Positions 53,144-62,865 of a stretch of 64,000 nucleotides of DNA are shown in pieces. The notes under the pieces were generated by a model. That model did no database searches. It saw only the letters and a list, made by a program, of their open reading frames with translations, and was not told the DNA's origin. Position 1 is the stretch's first letter. Every line of letters starts with the position of its first letter. The position numbers and the translations under genes are program-made. Source of the DNA: Spongiibacter thalassae (lineage in GTDB: Bacteria; Pseudomonadota; Gammaproteobacteria; Pseudomonadales; Spongiibacteraceae); the NCBI RefSeq assembly GCF_012272835.1, contig NZ_JAAWWK010000002.1, positions 124,001 to 188,000 on the forward strand, given 5' to 3'.

Positions 53144-54082
53144 GTGAGCGGCGTACTAGATCCGGAAGAACTCGAAGCCCTGATGGCCGAGGACGAGGAC
53201 TCAAAGAGTGCCTCCTCCGGCAAATATAATCTGGCGCGTCAGGATTATGCCGTTCAGCGGCTGATTCCAACGTTGTCGATGATCCAGTCGCAGTTCGCCA
53301 ATTTCGCCCGCGACCGAATGCGGGAGTTTGTCGCCTCGGTGGAGTCGGTGAGCACCGATCGAATATCAGTGATGAAGTTCGACGAGCTGCTGGGAACCCT
53401 GCCTGCGCCCTGCAGTATTTCCGTGGTGTCGGGAATGCCATTGGGAAGCAACTTGTTGATTGCCTTTGAGTCCGAGCTGGTCTTCACCTTTGTCGATCGT
53501 TACTTCGGCGGTTACGGCAGTAAGGCCGACGCCGCCAGAGAGCAGTTTTCCACCTCTGAATTCAGTTTTATGGAGCTGCTCAATGCCGCTCTGCTTCCCG
53601 ATATCGCCAATGCCTGGAAAGCGGTGATGCAGAGTGCGCCAACCATCACCAGCCAGAGCAGTGACCCGCGACTACTGGAAGGTTTCAACCAGGCCGATTC
53701 ACTGGTCGCGACGCGATTTGAGGTGAGCGTGGGTGATGTCAAGGGCGGCTTGTGGTCGGTCGTGCCGTGGTCGGCCCTGGATGCCCTGCGCGAAAGCATC
53801 GCGGTACCGGGCAAAGCCGGAGACAAACCGGCGAGTGCTGACTGGCGCGCGCGCTTGTCCACTGCGGTGGAGGAGGCACCACTGGAGCTGGTTGCGGAAA
53901 TCGCCCATACCCGTTTGAGCTTGAATCGGGTGGCACAGCTGAAGAAAGGGGACGTAATCCCCATTGCTTCGCCAGACGAGGTCGCGGTGAAAGTGGGTGG
54001 AAAAACCATGTTGCGCGGCTTGTTTGGCAGCAATGGTGGTCAGTACGCCGTGCGGCTGACCGGGCCATCGGGAAAAATCTGA
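53144..54082 (+). CDS. fliM: Flagellar motor switch protein FliM
   Basis: A 312 aa C-ring protein. GTG 53144 with GAGG five bases upstream is the start; the overlapping ATG at 53142 is followed by TGA. The N-terminal CheY-binding peptide reads VLDPEELEALM, where canonical FliM has the LSQxEIDALL pattern. The CheC-like middle and the SpoA C-terminus (AQLKKGDVIPIASPDEVAVKVGGKTML) are intact. The slightly short length fits a reduced N-terminus. Confidence 0.93.
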   Translation: MSGVLDPEELEALMAEDEDSKSASSGKYNLARQDYAVQRLIPTLSMIQSQFANFARDRMREFVASVESVSTDRISVMKFDELLGTLPAPCSISVVSGMPLGSNLLIAFESELVFTFVDRYFGGYGSKADAAREQFSTSEFSFMELLNAALLPDIANAWKAVMQSAPTITSQSSDPRLLEGFNQADSLVATRFEVSVGDVKGGLWSVVPWSALDALRESIAVPGKAGDKPASADWRARLSTAVEEAPLELVAEIAHTRLSLNRVAQLKKGDVIPIASPDEVAVKVGGKTMLRGLFGSNGGQYAVRLTGPSGKI

Positions 54083-54128
54083 CGCCGCGTTGACATCGTT
54101 GCGGCAGACTCTGTAGAGGACACACACA

Positions 54129-54410
54129 ATGGCACAAGACTTGAAACTCGACAAAATCATGGACGTTAACGTCGATGTCTCGGTGGAGGTGGGGCGTACC
54201 CGCATGAGCATCCGCGACATCAAGGCGTTAAGCCAGGGAGCCATTATTGAGCTGGATCGCGCGGCCGGCACGCCGCTGGATGTTTTGGTCAACGGCACGC
54301 TGGTGGCCCGTGGCGAAATTGTCGTGATTAAAGACAAGTTCGGCATCATGCTGACCGAAGTGGTCGGAGAGGACGACGAGGTCGAGGCCGCGGCGGAAGA
54401 GGCGGGTTGA
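54129..54410 (+). CDS. fliN: Flagellar motor switch protein FliN (minimal)
   Basis: A 93 aa SpoA-domain protein: VNVDVSVEVGRTRMSIRDIKALSQGAIIELDRAAGTPLDVLVNGTLVARGEIV covers nearly all of it. The N-terminal extension of E. coli (137 aa) and Pseudomonas FliN is missing. It forms the C-ring base with FliM and docks FliH. TGA and the fliO ATG share one base. Confidence 0.94.
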   Translation: MAQDLKLDKIMDVNVDVSVEVGRTRMSIRDIKALSQGAIIELDRAAGTPLDVLVNGTLVARGEIVVIKDKFGIMLTEVVGEDDEVEAAAEEAG

Positions 54411-54862
54411 TGTCAGTGCGTACCACTTTGACATGGGCTCTGTTGCTACCTTGGTGGGCAAGTGCCGAAGAGGTGAACACGGCTGCGGAGGGAGCGGCCC
54501 CCGCAGCGGGAACGCTCCCCCTTGTCGGCGGCAGCGATGTTATTGGCACCTTTGGCAGCCTGGTGCTTATCGTTATTGCGCTGTTGGCCATGGCTTGGTT
54601 TATGCGCCGTCTGCGGCAGGTGCAGGGGCCATCGCGGGCCGGGGTTAATGTTGTCGCGCAGATTCCCGTCGGCATGAAAGAACGACTGCTGGTGGTACAA
54701 GTTGAGGGCGAGAAGTTGCTCGTTGGTTGCACCCCCGGCTCTATGCAGACCCTGCATCAATGGACCTCACCGCCGGGTGATGATGACACCGCCGCCCCTC
54801 AGGGGTTTGCCTCGGTGATCGCCCGGCAGCTGGCCGAGCGTCGTGGCGGGGGACCGTCATGA
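54410..54862 (+). CDS. fliO: Flagellar export protein FliO
   Basis: A 150 aa protein. A signal-like N-terminus is followed by one transmembrane helix (about 45-65, [18 protein letters not shown]), then the FliO cytoplasmic region [34 protein letters not shown]. It assists FliP assembly. ATGA overlap with fliP. Confidence 0.9.
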   Translation: MSVRTTLTWALLLPWWASAEEVNTAAEGAAPAAGTLPLVGGSDVIGTFGSLVLIVIALLAMAWFMRRLRQVQGPSRAGVNVVAQIPVGMKERLLVVQVEGEKLLVGCTPGSMQTLHQWTSPPGDDDTAAPQGFASVIARQLAERRGGGPS

Positions 54863-55608
54863 GCCGTCGTCAACTATTGCTGGTTTTGCTCGGTGTCATG
54901 ACGCCCCTGCTGTCCTTTGCGGCAGATCCGCTGTCGGTGCCCGCGGTAACCAGCTCTGCCAATGCGGCCGGTGGACAGGAATACAGTGTCTCGCTGCAGC
55001 TGCTGGCGATTATGACGGCATTGACGCTGCTGCCGGCGATGCTGCTGGGTATGACCGCCTTTACCCGTATTATTATTGTATTGTCGATTCTGCGTCAGGC
55101 ACTGGGTACGGGGCAAACCCCCTCCAACCAGGTGTTGCTGAGTCTGGCGCTGTTCCTGACCCTGTTTATTATGTTCCCGGTGGCGCAGCAGGCCTACACC
55201 CAGGCAGTAGCGCCCTATATCGCCGAGGAAATGACCTTCCAGGAGGCCCTGCCCAAGGGCTTTGCTCCTTTTCGTGAATTCATGCTGGCCCAGACGCGGG
55301 AAGACGATATTGCCCGTTTTGCCGACATCGCCGGCTACGATAGCTTCGATAAGCCAGAGGATGTGCCTTTTACCGTGTTGATGGCGTCTTTCCTCACCAG
55401 TGAGCTTAAAACCGCGTTTCAGATCGGTTTTCTGATTTTTATTCCCTTTGTGGTGATCGACCTGGTGGTTGCCAGCGTGCTGATGTCGATGGGGATGATG
55501 ATGTTGTCGCCAATGATGATTTCGCTGCCCTTCAAAATCATGCTGTTTGTGCTGGTGGACGGCTGGGGGCTGGTGATGGGCTCCCTCGCTGCCAGTTTTT
55601 ACCGCTGA
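54859..55608 (+). CDS. fliP: Flagellar export gate protein FliP
   Basis: A 249 aa gate subunit with a signal peptide (1-22) and four membrane helices. [41 protein letters not shown] (about 69-108) and [40 protein letters not shown] are canonical. It forms the FliPQR export channel. Confidence 0.97.
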   Translation: MSRRQLLLVLLGVMTPLLSFAADPLSVPAVTSSANAAGGQEYSVSLQLLAIMTALTLLPAMLLGMTAFTRIIIVLSILRQALGTGQTPSNQVLLSLALFLTLFIMFPVAQQAYTQAVAPYIAEEMTFQEALPKGFAPFREFMLAQTREDDIARFADIAGYDSFDKPEDVPFTVLMASFLTSELKTAFQIGFLIFIPFVVIDLVVASVLMSMGMMMLSPMMISLPFKIMLFVLVDGWGLVMGSLAASFYR

Positions 55609-55617
55609 GGAGGCGCT

Positions 55618-55887
55618 ATGACACCGGATACTGTGATTGAACTGGGACGTCAGGGGCTGAATATCACCGTGCTGCTGGCGGCGCCCCTGTTGCTGGCAGC
55701 GCTGGCCGCCGGTCTGTTTATCGGTATGTTTCAGGCGGCCACCCAGATTCAGGATATGACCCTCAGCTTTATCCCCAAGCTGGTGGTGCTGGTGGTGGTG
55801 CTCGGCATGATGGGGCCGTGGATGCTGCGTCACCTGCTCGATTTTACTCGGCAGTTGTTCGAAATGATTCCCCTGCTGGTGGGCTGA
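55618..55887 (+). CDS. fliQ: Flagellar export gate protein FliQ
   Basis: An 89 aa two-helix membrane protein, of standard length. GLFIGMFQAATQIQDMTLSFIPKLVVL is the conserved core. Confidence 0.96.
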   Translation: MTPDTVIELGRQGLNITVLLAAPLLLAALAAGLFIGMFQAATQIQDMTLSFIPKLVVLVVVLGMMGPWMLRHLLDFTRQLFEMIPLLVG

Positions 55888-55896
55888 GGACGCGCT

Positions 55897-56676
55897 GTGG
55901 TATTGCCGCTCAACGAAGCGCAGATCATGTCTTGGCTCGCCGCTGCCTGGCTGCCCTTTGCCCGTGTGAGCGGGGCAATGCTGACCGCACCCTTCTTCAG
56001 CGCCAATTATATTCCCGCCCAGGTAAAGGTGATGGTTACGGTGTTTTTCACCCTGGTGCTGTTGCCGATACTGCCCACACCAGCCCCGGTCGATATTCTC
56101 AGTCTTGACGCGTTTTTGCTGATTATTAATGAACTCATTCTAGGTGTGGCGCTGGGGTTGGTGTTACAGCTGATTTTCGACGCAATTATTTTGGCGGGGC
56201 AGTTGATCTCCAACGGCATGGGCCTGGGCTTCGCGATGATGGTAGACCCCCAGCGGGGTGTGCAAGTGCCGGTATTGTCCCAGTACCTGCTGATTATTTG
56301 TATGTTGTTGTTCGTGGCGATGAACGGCCATATCGAATTTATTGCGCTGCTGGCCAGCACCTTTGAAATCTGGCCGGTGGGCGAGCGGGCGGTGTCCACT
56401 GAACAATTCAGCAACATCGCCCAGTGGGGCAGCGTGCTGTTCTCCGGGGCGATACGGGTGGCGATTCCCGCCATTATCGCCCTGTTGGTAGTGCAGGTGG
56501 CCATCGGCGTGATCAGCCGCGCGGCACCCACGTTAAACCTCTTTGCGGTGGGCTTTCCGCTGGCGATGTTGATGGGTTATCTCATTGTCGATCAACTGGT
56601 GCCCAACCTGCTGCCGGTGCTGGCCGGACTGCTGGATCAGGGTTATGAGCGTCTGGCGCTGTTGGTGGGGGGCTGA
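55897..56676 (+). CDS. fliR: Flagellar export gate protein FliR
   Basis: A 259 aa polytopic membrane protein with about six helices. It shows PFFSANYIPAQVKVMVTVFFTLVLLP and GMGLGFAMMVDPQRGVQVPVLSQY. It starts at GTG 55897, 9 bases after fliQ, and is followed by flhB after 3 bases. Confidence 0.95.
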   Translation: MVLPLNEAQIMSWLAAAWLPFARVSGAMLTAPFFSANYIPAQVKVMVTVFFTLVLLPILPTPAPVDILSLDAFLLIINELILGVALGLVLQLIFDAIILAGQLISNGMGLGFAMMVDPQRGVQVPVLSQYLLIICMLLFVAMNGHIEFIALLASTFEIWPVGERAVSTEQFSNIAQWGSVLFSGAIRVAIPAIIALLVVQVAIGVISRAAPTLNLFAVGFPLAMLMGYLIVDQLVPNLLPVLAGLLDQGYERLALLVGG

Positions 56677-56679
56677 ACA

Positions 56680-57804
56680 ATGGCAGAAAATCAGGACGGT
56701 CAGGAACGCACCGAAGAGGCGTCGGCGAAGAAACTTGCCGACGCCCGCAAAAAAGGGCAGGTGCCTCGCTCCAAGGAGTTGGCGACCATGGCGGTGACCA
56801 TGATGGGCGCAGCCATGCTGATTGTCACGGGGGGCTCGCTGGCCACCGGAATGCAGGACATTATGCGGCAAACCCTGTCGCCAAATTATTTGCTGGCTAG
56901 CAGTGATCGCATGGCCGGGCAGCTCTATGAAATGCTGGTTCGCGGTTTGCTCACCATCTGGCCGTTGATGCTGGCGGCCTTTATTGCGGCGATTGCGGCC
57001 AATACTGTACTCGGCGGTTGGACCTTCAAGCTCAGTTTCAAGCCGGAGCGCCTCGATCCGATCAAAGGTGTTGGCAAATTGTTTTCGGTGCGCAGTCTTG
57101 GCGAGCTGTTCAAGTCCATTGTCAAAATGCTGTTTATCGGCGCGGCAGCTTACGCCGTGCTCGAGGTTATGAGCACCGATATTCTCAATCTGGGGATGCA
57201 AGATCCCCGCGAAGCCATCGCAAACAGCGCGGGCTTGCTGGTGTGGTTCTTCCTGTTTGTCAGCCTGCCACTGATCGTTATCGCCGCCATCGATGTGCCG
57301 TGGCAGCTGTGGAATCACAAAAAAGAGCTGAAAATGACCCGCCAGGAAGTGCGCGACGAGCACAAGGAATCCGACGGCAACCCCGAGATGAAGGCCAAAC
57401 TGCGGGAAATGCAGCAGGCCGCAGCACGCCGCAGAATGATGGAAAAAGTGCCCACCGCCGACGTGGTCATTACCAACCCCACGCATTTTGCGGTAGCTCT
57501 GAAGTACGACGAAGCGCGCATGGCCGCACCGGTGTTGGTGGCCAAAGGGGCCGACCAGGTCGCCGCCCGGATTCGCGAGTTGGCGACGGACAACAAGGTG
57601 AGCCTGGTCGAGTCTCCGCGCCTGGCGAGGGCGGTTTTTGCCAGTGTGGATCTGGATCAGGAGATTCCCGCCGGGCTTTATTTGGCGGTGGCACAGATCT
57701 TGACTTATGTCTATCAATTGCGCAGTTGGCAAAGTGTTGGCGGTGAGCGCCCGGACGCACCTGAGCCAGATATTGATGACACGTATTTAAAGGATTTGCT
57801 CTAG
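56680..57804 (+). CDS. flhB: Flagellar export specificity switch FlhB
   Basis: A 374 aa protein with four membrane helices and a cytoplasmic domain. The autocleavage motif NPTH is at about residues 266-269 in VITNPTHFAVALKYDE. FlhB exchanges export from hook to filament after FliK contact. A free copy of its C-terminal domain is encoded at 63335-63763. Confidence 0.96.
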   Translation: MAENQDGQERTEEASAKKLADARKKGQVPRSKELATMAVTMMGAAMLIVTGGSLATGMQDIMRQTLSPNYLLASSDRMAGQLYEMLVRGLLTIWPLMLAAFIAAIAANTVLGGWTFKLSFKPERLDPIKGVGKLFSVRSLGELFKSIVKMLFIGAAAYAVLEVMSTDILNLGMQDPREAIANSAGLLVWFFLFVSLPLIVIAAIDVPWQLWNHKKELKMTRQEVRDEHKESDGNPEMKAKLREMQQAAARRRMMEKVPTADVVITNPTHFAVALKYDEARMAAPVLVAKGADQVAARIRELATDNKVSLVESPRLARAVFASVDLDQEIPAGLYLAVAQILTYVYQLRSWQSVGGERPDAPEPDIDDTYLKDLL

Positions 57805-57847
57805 TCCCGGTATGCGGGCTGAGACAAGTCATTGAGGAAGACCGGTT

Positions 57848-59959
57848 ATGGCAACAACAGCAGGTATAAGAATTCCCCAGTGGGTGCAGCATGCCACTGG
57901 CAGCGGGCTGGGGGTGCTGGCACTGCTGATGGCCTGTCTGGCCATGCTGGTCATTCCCATGCCACCGTTTTTTCTGGATATTCTGTTCACCTTTAATATC
58001 ACGCTGTCGCTGATCGTCATTCTGGCGGTGATCTATGTCGAGCGACCCATTGATTTCTCTGTATTTCCGACGGTTTTGCTGCTCGCGACCCTGCTGCGGC
58101 TGGCATTGAATGTGGCGTCCACTCGCGTGGTGTTGCTGGAGGGGCATACCGGCCCCGGCGCGGCGGGCAAGGTGATTGAATCCTTTGGTGAGTTTGTGAT
58201 CGGCGGCAACTATGTTGTCGGTTTGGTGGTGTTCATCATTCTGGTGGTGATTAACTTTGTAGTGGTGACCAAGGGCGCTGGCCGCGTGTCGGAGGTGACC
58301 GCGCGCTTCACCCTCGACGCCATGCCAGGCAAACAAATGGCGATAGATTCAGACCTGAACGCCGGAATTTTGACACAGGAAGAAGCCAGCAAACGACGGG
58401 AGGAAGTGCGCACCGAGGCAGACTTTTACGGTTCGATGGACGGTGCCAGCAAGTTTGTTCGCGGCGATGCGGTGGCGGGGATTCTTATCCTGTTCATCAA
58501 CGTATTGGGCGGTCTGGGTGTCGGTATCGCTCAGCACGGGCTGAGCTTTGCCGAGGCCATGCACAACTACACGCTGCTGACCATTGGCGACGGGCTGGTG
58601 GCGCAGCTGCCCTCGCTGCTGCTGTCGACGGCGGTGGCCATCATCGTTACTCGAATCTCCCGCCCGCAAAACATGGGCGAACAGATGGTCGAGCAGATGG
58701 TGGCCAATCCCATGGTGCTGTATTTGGCTGCGGCGGTGCTCGGGCTGGTGGGGATTATTCCAGGGATGCCCAATTTGGTGTTCCTGATGCTTGCCGGGGC
58801 CTGTGGCGCCGGGGGCTGGTATATGGCCAGGAAGGCCGTCGCGCCGGAGTTGCTGGATGATGACGAACCTGAGCCTGTCGCCGATGTTCCTGCTGCGCGC
58901 GAGCCTACAGAGCTGAAGTGGGACGAAGTGACGCCGATGGATGTGGTCAGCCTGGAAGTGGGCTATCGGTTGATCCCGCTGGTAGACCGAAATCAAGGGG
59001 GAGAGCTGATTGCCAGGATCACCGGCGTGCGTAAAAAGTTGTCCAGAGATCTCGGTTTTCTGGTTCAGCCCGTGCATATTCGCGACAACCTGGAGTTGTC
59101 GCCGGGTAGCTACCGCATTCAATTGCTGGGCGACGGGGTCGCCCAGGGTGAAATTCAGGTGGGCAAAGAAATGGCGATCAATCCCGGCGGTGCCCAGGGC
59201 GGTCTCAAGGGGTTAGCCACGAAGGACCCCGCCTTTGGTATGGATGCCATCTGGATCGACCCCGCCCAGCGGGATCAGGCGCAGACACTGGGTTACACCG
59301 TGGTAGACCCCTGCACGGTAGTGGCCACTCACCTCAGCCAGGTGGTGAAACAACATGCCCACGAACTGCTGGGGCATGAAGAGGTGCAGCAATTACTTGA
59401 TCGTTTGGCCAAAACTGACCCCAAACTGGTGGAATCGCTGGTGCCCCAGCAGTTGCCGCTGAGTGTGGTGGTGAGGGTGCTGCAAAACCTGCTCAAGGAA
59501 AATATTTCCATACGCAGCATTCGCCTGATCGCCGAATCTTTGGCGGAGCAAGCTCCCCGTAGCAAAAATCCTGACGATCTTCTGGAGGGCGTCCGCGTCT
59601 CATTGGGACGTATGATTGTTCAGGAAATCAATGGCTTAGAGAGCGAGTTGCCGGTGGTAGCGCTGGCAGCTGAGCTGGAACAGATGTTGCAGGATATGCT
59701 TCGAGGCGGATCCGGTGCCATAGGTTTGGAGCCGGGAATTGCCGAGCGGATTCAGCGGGAGCTGGCCGAGTTCAGTCAGCGTCAGGAAGTCGCGGGGCAG
59801 CCCGCAGTGGTCCTGGTCTCGCCGTCGATCAGGGCCTGGCTCTCGCGATTTACTCGCCGCAGCGTACCGGGTTTGCACGTGTTGTCCTACAACGAAGTGC
59901 CCGATAGCAAGGAAGTAAGATTATTGTCCACCATTGGTCAACAGGCCCGTCTAAACTGA
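57848..59959 (+). CDS. flhA: Flagellar export gate protein FlhA
   Basis: A 703 aa protein with eight N-terminal membrane helices and the FHIPEP block (RLALNVASTRVVLLEG, GGNYVVGLVVFIILVVINFVVVTKGAGRVSEVTARFTLDAMPGKQMAIDSDL). A large cytoplasmic chaperone-docking domain starts at about 355. The 44 bp gap after flhB holds no promoter that I recognise. Confidence 0.96.
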   Translation: MATTAGIRIPQWVQHATGSGLGVLALLMACLAMLVIPMPPFFLDILFTFNITLSLIVILAVIYVERPIDFSVFPTVLLLATLLRLALNVASTRVVLLEGHTGPGAAGKVIESFGEFVIGGNYVVGLVVFIILVVINFVVVTKGAGRVSEVTARFTLDAMPGKQMAIDSDLNAGILTQEEASKRREEVRTEADFYGSMDGASKFVRGDAVAGILILFINVLGGLGVGIAQHGLSFAEAMHNYTLLTIGDGLVAQLPSLLLSTAVAIIVTRISRPQNMGEQMVEQMVANPMVLYLAAAVLGLVGIIPGMPNLVFLMLAGACGAGGWYMARKAVAPELLDDDEPEPVADVPAAREPTELKWDEVTPMDVVSLEVGYRLIPLVDRNQGGELIARITGVRKKLSRDLGFLVQPVHIRDNLELSPGSYRIQLLGDGVAQGEIQVGKEMAINPGGAQGGLKGLATKDPAFGMDAIWIDPAQRDQAQTLGYTVVDPCTVVATHLSQVVKQHAHELLGHEEVQQLLDRLAKTDPKLVESLVPQQLPLSVVVRVLQNLLKENISIRSIRLIAESLAEQAPRSKNPDDLLEGVRVSLGRMIVQEINGLESELPVVALAAELEQMLQDMLRGGSGAIGLEPGIAERIQRELAEFSQRQEVAGQPAVVLVSPSIRAWLSRFTRRSVPGLHVLSYNEVPDSKEVRLLSTIGQQARLN

Positions 59960-59983
59960 AAGTGACGGTGCGGGGAGCAGCGT

Positions 59984-61258
59984 ATGAAAGTAAAAACCTA
60001 TCAGGCAGCTGACAGCGAGCAGGCCATGCGCATGATTAGCGCGGCCCACGGGCCTGACGCGGTGATCCTCGACTGTAAAAGTATTCCGGGTGGTGTCGAA
60101 TTGGTGGTGAGTTGGGAAGAGCCTGACCACGAAGAGGAAAATTTCGAACCCGTGGTTCACCTGCGCCGGGACGCACCGGCTGCCACCGGGGAGAAAACCG
60201 CATTGGCCGCGCTGTTGGCGCGGCAGCGGAAATCTGCACCGACGCCGCAGCGCGCCGAGCCGCCACAGCCAGCGGAACCCGCCCGACAAAATATTGGCAG
60301 TGCGCCGCAGATGGTGTGGTCCCAGCAGGAGGAGTTGCTGACTCTCAAGCAGGAACTGGCCAGCATGAAGTCCATGCTGATGTCTCAATTGAAGGACCAG
60401 AACTGGCAACAGCTGCGGCAGGAGGCCCCCGCGGAGCAATTCGCCTGTCAGCAGTTGATGGAGGCGATGGATCTCGACCCCGCATTGGCCGGCAAACTGA
60501 AAGAGCGCATTCCGGCGGACGAAAGCGAATCAGTGCAGCGGGAAATGCTGAAAATGCTGCTATGTCGGAAAATGCCGATAGCGGCGCCCCCCACAAGTGG
60601 GGCAATATGTTTGGTAGGGCCGCAGGGGGCGGGTAAAACCACCGCTATCGCCAAGTTGGCGGCACAGTATGTTATGGCCCACGGCCGCGATGGTATCGCG
60701 ATTTTAACAACCGATACTGCCCGGGTGGGGGCTCAGGAGCAACTGCGCGCCTACGGCCGGATTTTGCAGATTCCGGTTCACAGCGCCCAGGGCTATGAAG
60801 AGGCCGCGCGTACCTTCAAGGTGCTGCAGAACAAGTCGCTGGTGTTGATTGATACCGCCGGAATGTCGTTCAGAGACAAAGAAGGACTGCGCGAACTGGA
60901 GACAATGTTGTCAGTGATGCCGAACACTCGAGTGTTTTTAACACTGCCAGCGGATACTGAGTCCTATGTGCAGAGCGAGATTATCGACGCTTACTCGCGA
61001 ATGAACCCGGAAGGGGTCGTGGTGAGCCGAATCGACGAAGCAATGCGGCTTGGAGCGATTTTGTCCAATCTGATCACACACCGCTTGCCCGCGGTGTGGT
61101 GTAGCAACGGCCCGCGGGTGCCGCAGAATTTATCGGCGGCTGATGCCGGTAAGTTGGTCAATATGGCGCTGCGTATGGCCAAGGGCTTTGCGCCCGGCAA
61201 GTCGGCTGCGCCGGCGTCGCAGGGCGCGGGAGCAACACGCTTGAGCGTCATGGGCTAG
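59984..61258 (+). CDS. flhF: Flagellar placement GTPase FlhF
   Basis: A 424 aa SRP-type GTPase that places the flagellum at the pole. The N-terminal B domain is KTYQAADSEQAMRMISAAHGPDAVILD, followed by a Pro/Ala linker. The NG domain has the P-loop GPQGAGKTTAIAKLAAQYV (about 207-225) and DTAG (about 288-291). With FleN it marks a polar flagellate. Confidence 0.94.
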   Translation: MKVKTYQAADSEQAMRMISAAHGPDAVILDCKSIPGGVELVVSWEEPDHEEENFEPVVHLRRDAPAATGEKTALAALLARQRKSAPTPQRAEPPQPAEPARQNIGSAPQMVWSQQEELLTLKQELASMKSMLMSQLKDQNWQQLRQEAPAEQFACQQLMEAMDLDPALAGKLKERIPADESESVQREMLKMLLCRKMPIAAPPTSGAICLVGPQGAGKTTAIAKLAAQYVMAHGRDGIAILTTDTARVGAQEQLRAYGRILQIPVHSAQGYEEAARTFKVLQNKSLVLIDTAGMSFRDKEGLRELETMLSVMPNTRVFLTLPADTESYVQSEIIDAYSRMNPEGVVVSRIDEAMRLGAILSNLITHRLPAVWCSNGPRVPQNLSAADAGKLVNMALRMAKGFAPGKSAAPASQGAGATRLSVMG

Positions 61259-61309
61259 GGCTGGTCGGCAGCAACCGTTGCCGAGGAAACAATAGAATAA
61301 GGACGAAAC

Positions 61310-62137
61310 ATGAGTGCAGTAAAAGTGATCGCCGTAAGCAGTGGCAAGGGTGGCGTCGGCAAAACCAATGTTTCGGTGAATCTGGCCTGCCAATTGGCCC
61401 GCCGTGGGCGGCGCGTGCTGTTGATGGACGCCGACCTGGGTCTGGCCAACGTTGATATTATGTTGGGTCTGCGGCCCAAATGGAATTTGTCCCATGTGTT
61501 AAATGGCGAGTGTCAGATCAGAGATATTCTGATGACTGGCCCCAACGGTATCTCGATTATTCCCGCAGCGTCGGGGATCAAGAAAATGGCAGAGCTGGGC
61601 GCCGAGAGCCACGGTGCGATTGTGCGTGCGCTCAGTGAACTCGACGAAGACTACGACGCGCTGATCGTCGATACGGCGGCGGGGATTTCTGACAGTGTCA
61701 TTACCTTCAGTCAGGCCAGCCAGTATGTGCTGGTGGTGGTGACCGACGAACTGACTTCGATGGCCGACGCCTACGCCTTGATTAAAGTGATGAACCGCGA
61801 TGCGGGTATCAGCCGCTTCAAGATATTGCGCAATATGGTAGATAGTACCGAGCAGGCGCGGGATGGCTTTGAGCGTTTGAACGAGGTTGCCCAGCGGTTT
61901 CTCGACGTGACGCTTGAATACGCCGGGTTTATTCCCCGGGACCGCTTTCTGGTCAAGGCGGATGCCAGCCAGAAGGCGGTAAGTGAATTGTTCCCCGGCT
62001 GTGACGCCTCACTGGCGTTTCGCAAGCTGGCGGAAACCGTGGACAAGTGGCCGCTACCCAAGGGCCCCAGCGGCAATATCGAGTTCTTTGTCGATCGTAT
62101 GCTGAAAAGCGATGAACAATCCGGGGCCACTGCGTGA
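61310..62137 (+). CDS. fleN: Flagellar number regulator FleN/FlhG (MinD-like ATPase)
   Basis: A 275 aa MinD/ParA-family ATPase. The deviant Walker A SSGKGGVGKTNVSVNLA (about 10-26), MDADLGLANVDIMLG, and DTAAGISDSV are intact. It limits flagellum number and antagonises FleQ. GTGA overlap with fliA. Confidence 0.95.
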   Translation: MSAVKVIAVSSGKGGVGKTNVSVNLACQLARRGRRVLLMDADLGLANVDIMLGLRPKWNLSHVLNGECQIRDILMTGPNGISIIPAASGIKKMAELGAESHGAIVRALSELDEDYDALIVDTAAGISDSVITFSQASQYVLVVVTDELTSMADAYALIKVMNRDAGISRFKILRNMVDSTEQARDGFERLNEVAQRFLDVTLEYAGFIPRDRFLVKADASQKAVSELFPGCDASLAFRKLAETVDKWPLPKGPSGNIEFFVDRMLKSDEQSGATA

Positions 62138-62859
62138 ACGGACACAGCGCCTATCTCGATGTGCAATACGGCAGCCGCGACGAGCTGGTGTCGCGCCACG
62201 CACCGTTGGTGAAACGTATTGCCTATCATTTGGTCAGTCGTTTGCCGGCGAGCGTCGATGTCGATGATTTGATCCAGGCAGGCATGATTGGCCTGCTTGA
62301 GGCCGGTAGTAACTATCAAGCGGATAAGGGGGCAGGATTTGAAACCTATGCCAGTATTCGCATTCGCGGTGCAATGCTGGACCAGATTCGCCAGAACGGC
62401 TGGGCGCCGCGGTCGGTAAGTCGCCAACTTCGGGAAATTGCCGGAGCGACGGCCAGGGTCGAAGCGCGCACTGGTTGCGAGGCCAGCGCCCAGGAAGTCG
62501 CCGCTGAGCTGGGTATGTCGATCAACGACTACCACGACCTGTTGCGGGACACCTCGTCCGTGCGCTTATTCAGTCTGGAACAGTTTTCAGAGGGTGAGCA
62601 GGATCTCCCCGAAGCGGCCACTGACAGCGACGATACGCCGCTGAATCACGTTATGGACAGCGGTTTTCAACGCTCGCTGGCACTGCAAATCGACGCCTTG
62701 CCCGAGCGCGAGAAAATGGTAATGGCGTTGTATTACGACAAGGGCCTCAACCTCAAGGAAATCGGCGAGGTGCTTGAAGTGAGTGAATCCAGAGTATGTC
62801 AGATTCACAGTCAGGCGATTATCCGCCTCAAGGCGCGCCTGCAGGACTGGACGGGGTGA
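62134..62859 (+). CDS. fliA: Flagellar sigma factor FliA (sigma-28)
   Basis: A 241 aa sigma-70 family factor starting at GTG 62134 inside the fleN stop. Region 2 shows RHAPLVKRIAYHLVSRLPASVDVDDLIQAGMIGLLEA (about 22-58), and region 4 EREKMVMALYYDKGLNLKEIGEVLEVSESRVCQIHSQA (about 189-226). It recognises the TAAAGTTT/GCCGATAA promoters found before flgM, fliC and fliS. Confidence 0.96.
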   Translation: MNGHSAYLDVQYGSRDELVSRHAPLVKRIAYHLVSRLPASVDVDDLIQAGMIGLLEAGSNYQADKGAGFETYASIRIRGAMLDQIRQNGWAPRSVSRQLREIAGATARVEARTGCEASAQEVAAELGMSINDYHDLLRDTSSVRLFSLEQFSEGEQDLPEAATDSDDTPLNHVMDSGFQRSLALQIDALPEREKMVMALYYDKGLNLKEIGEVLEVSESRVCQIHSQAIIRLKARLQDWTG

Positions 62860-62865
62860 CGCGGT

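Noticed and set aside
54874-57732. Long antisense readings over fliP-flhB (319 and 399 aa)
   Set aside because: They are rich in His/Gln and Arg, have no family motifs, and mirror G+C-rich codons of well-identified fli/flh genes.
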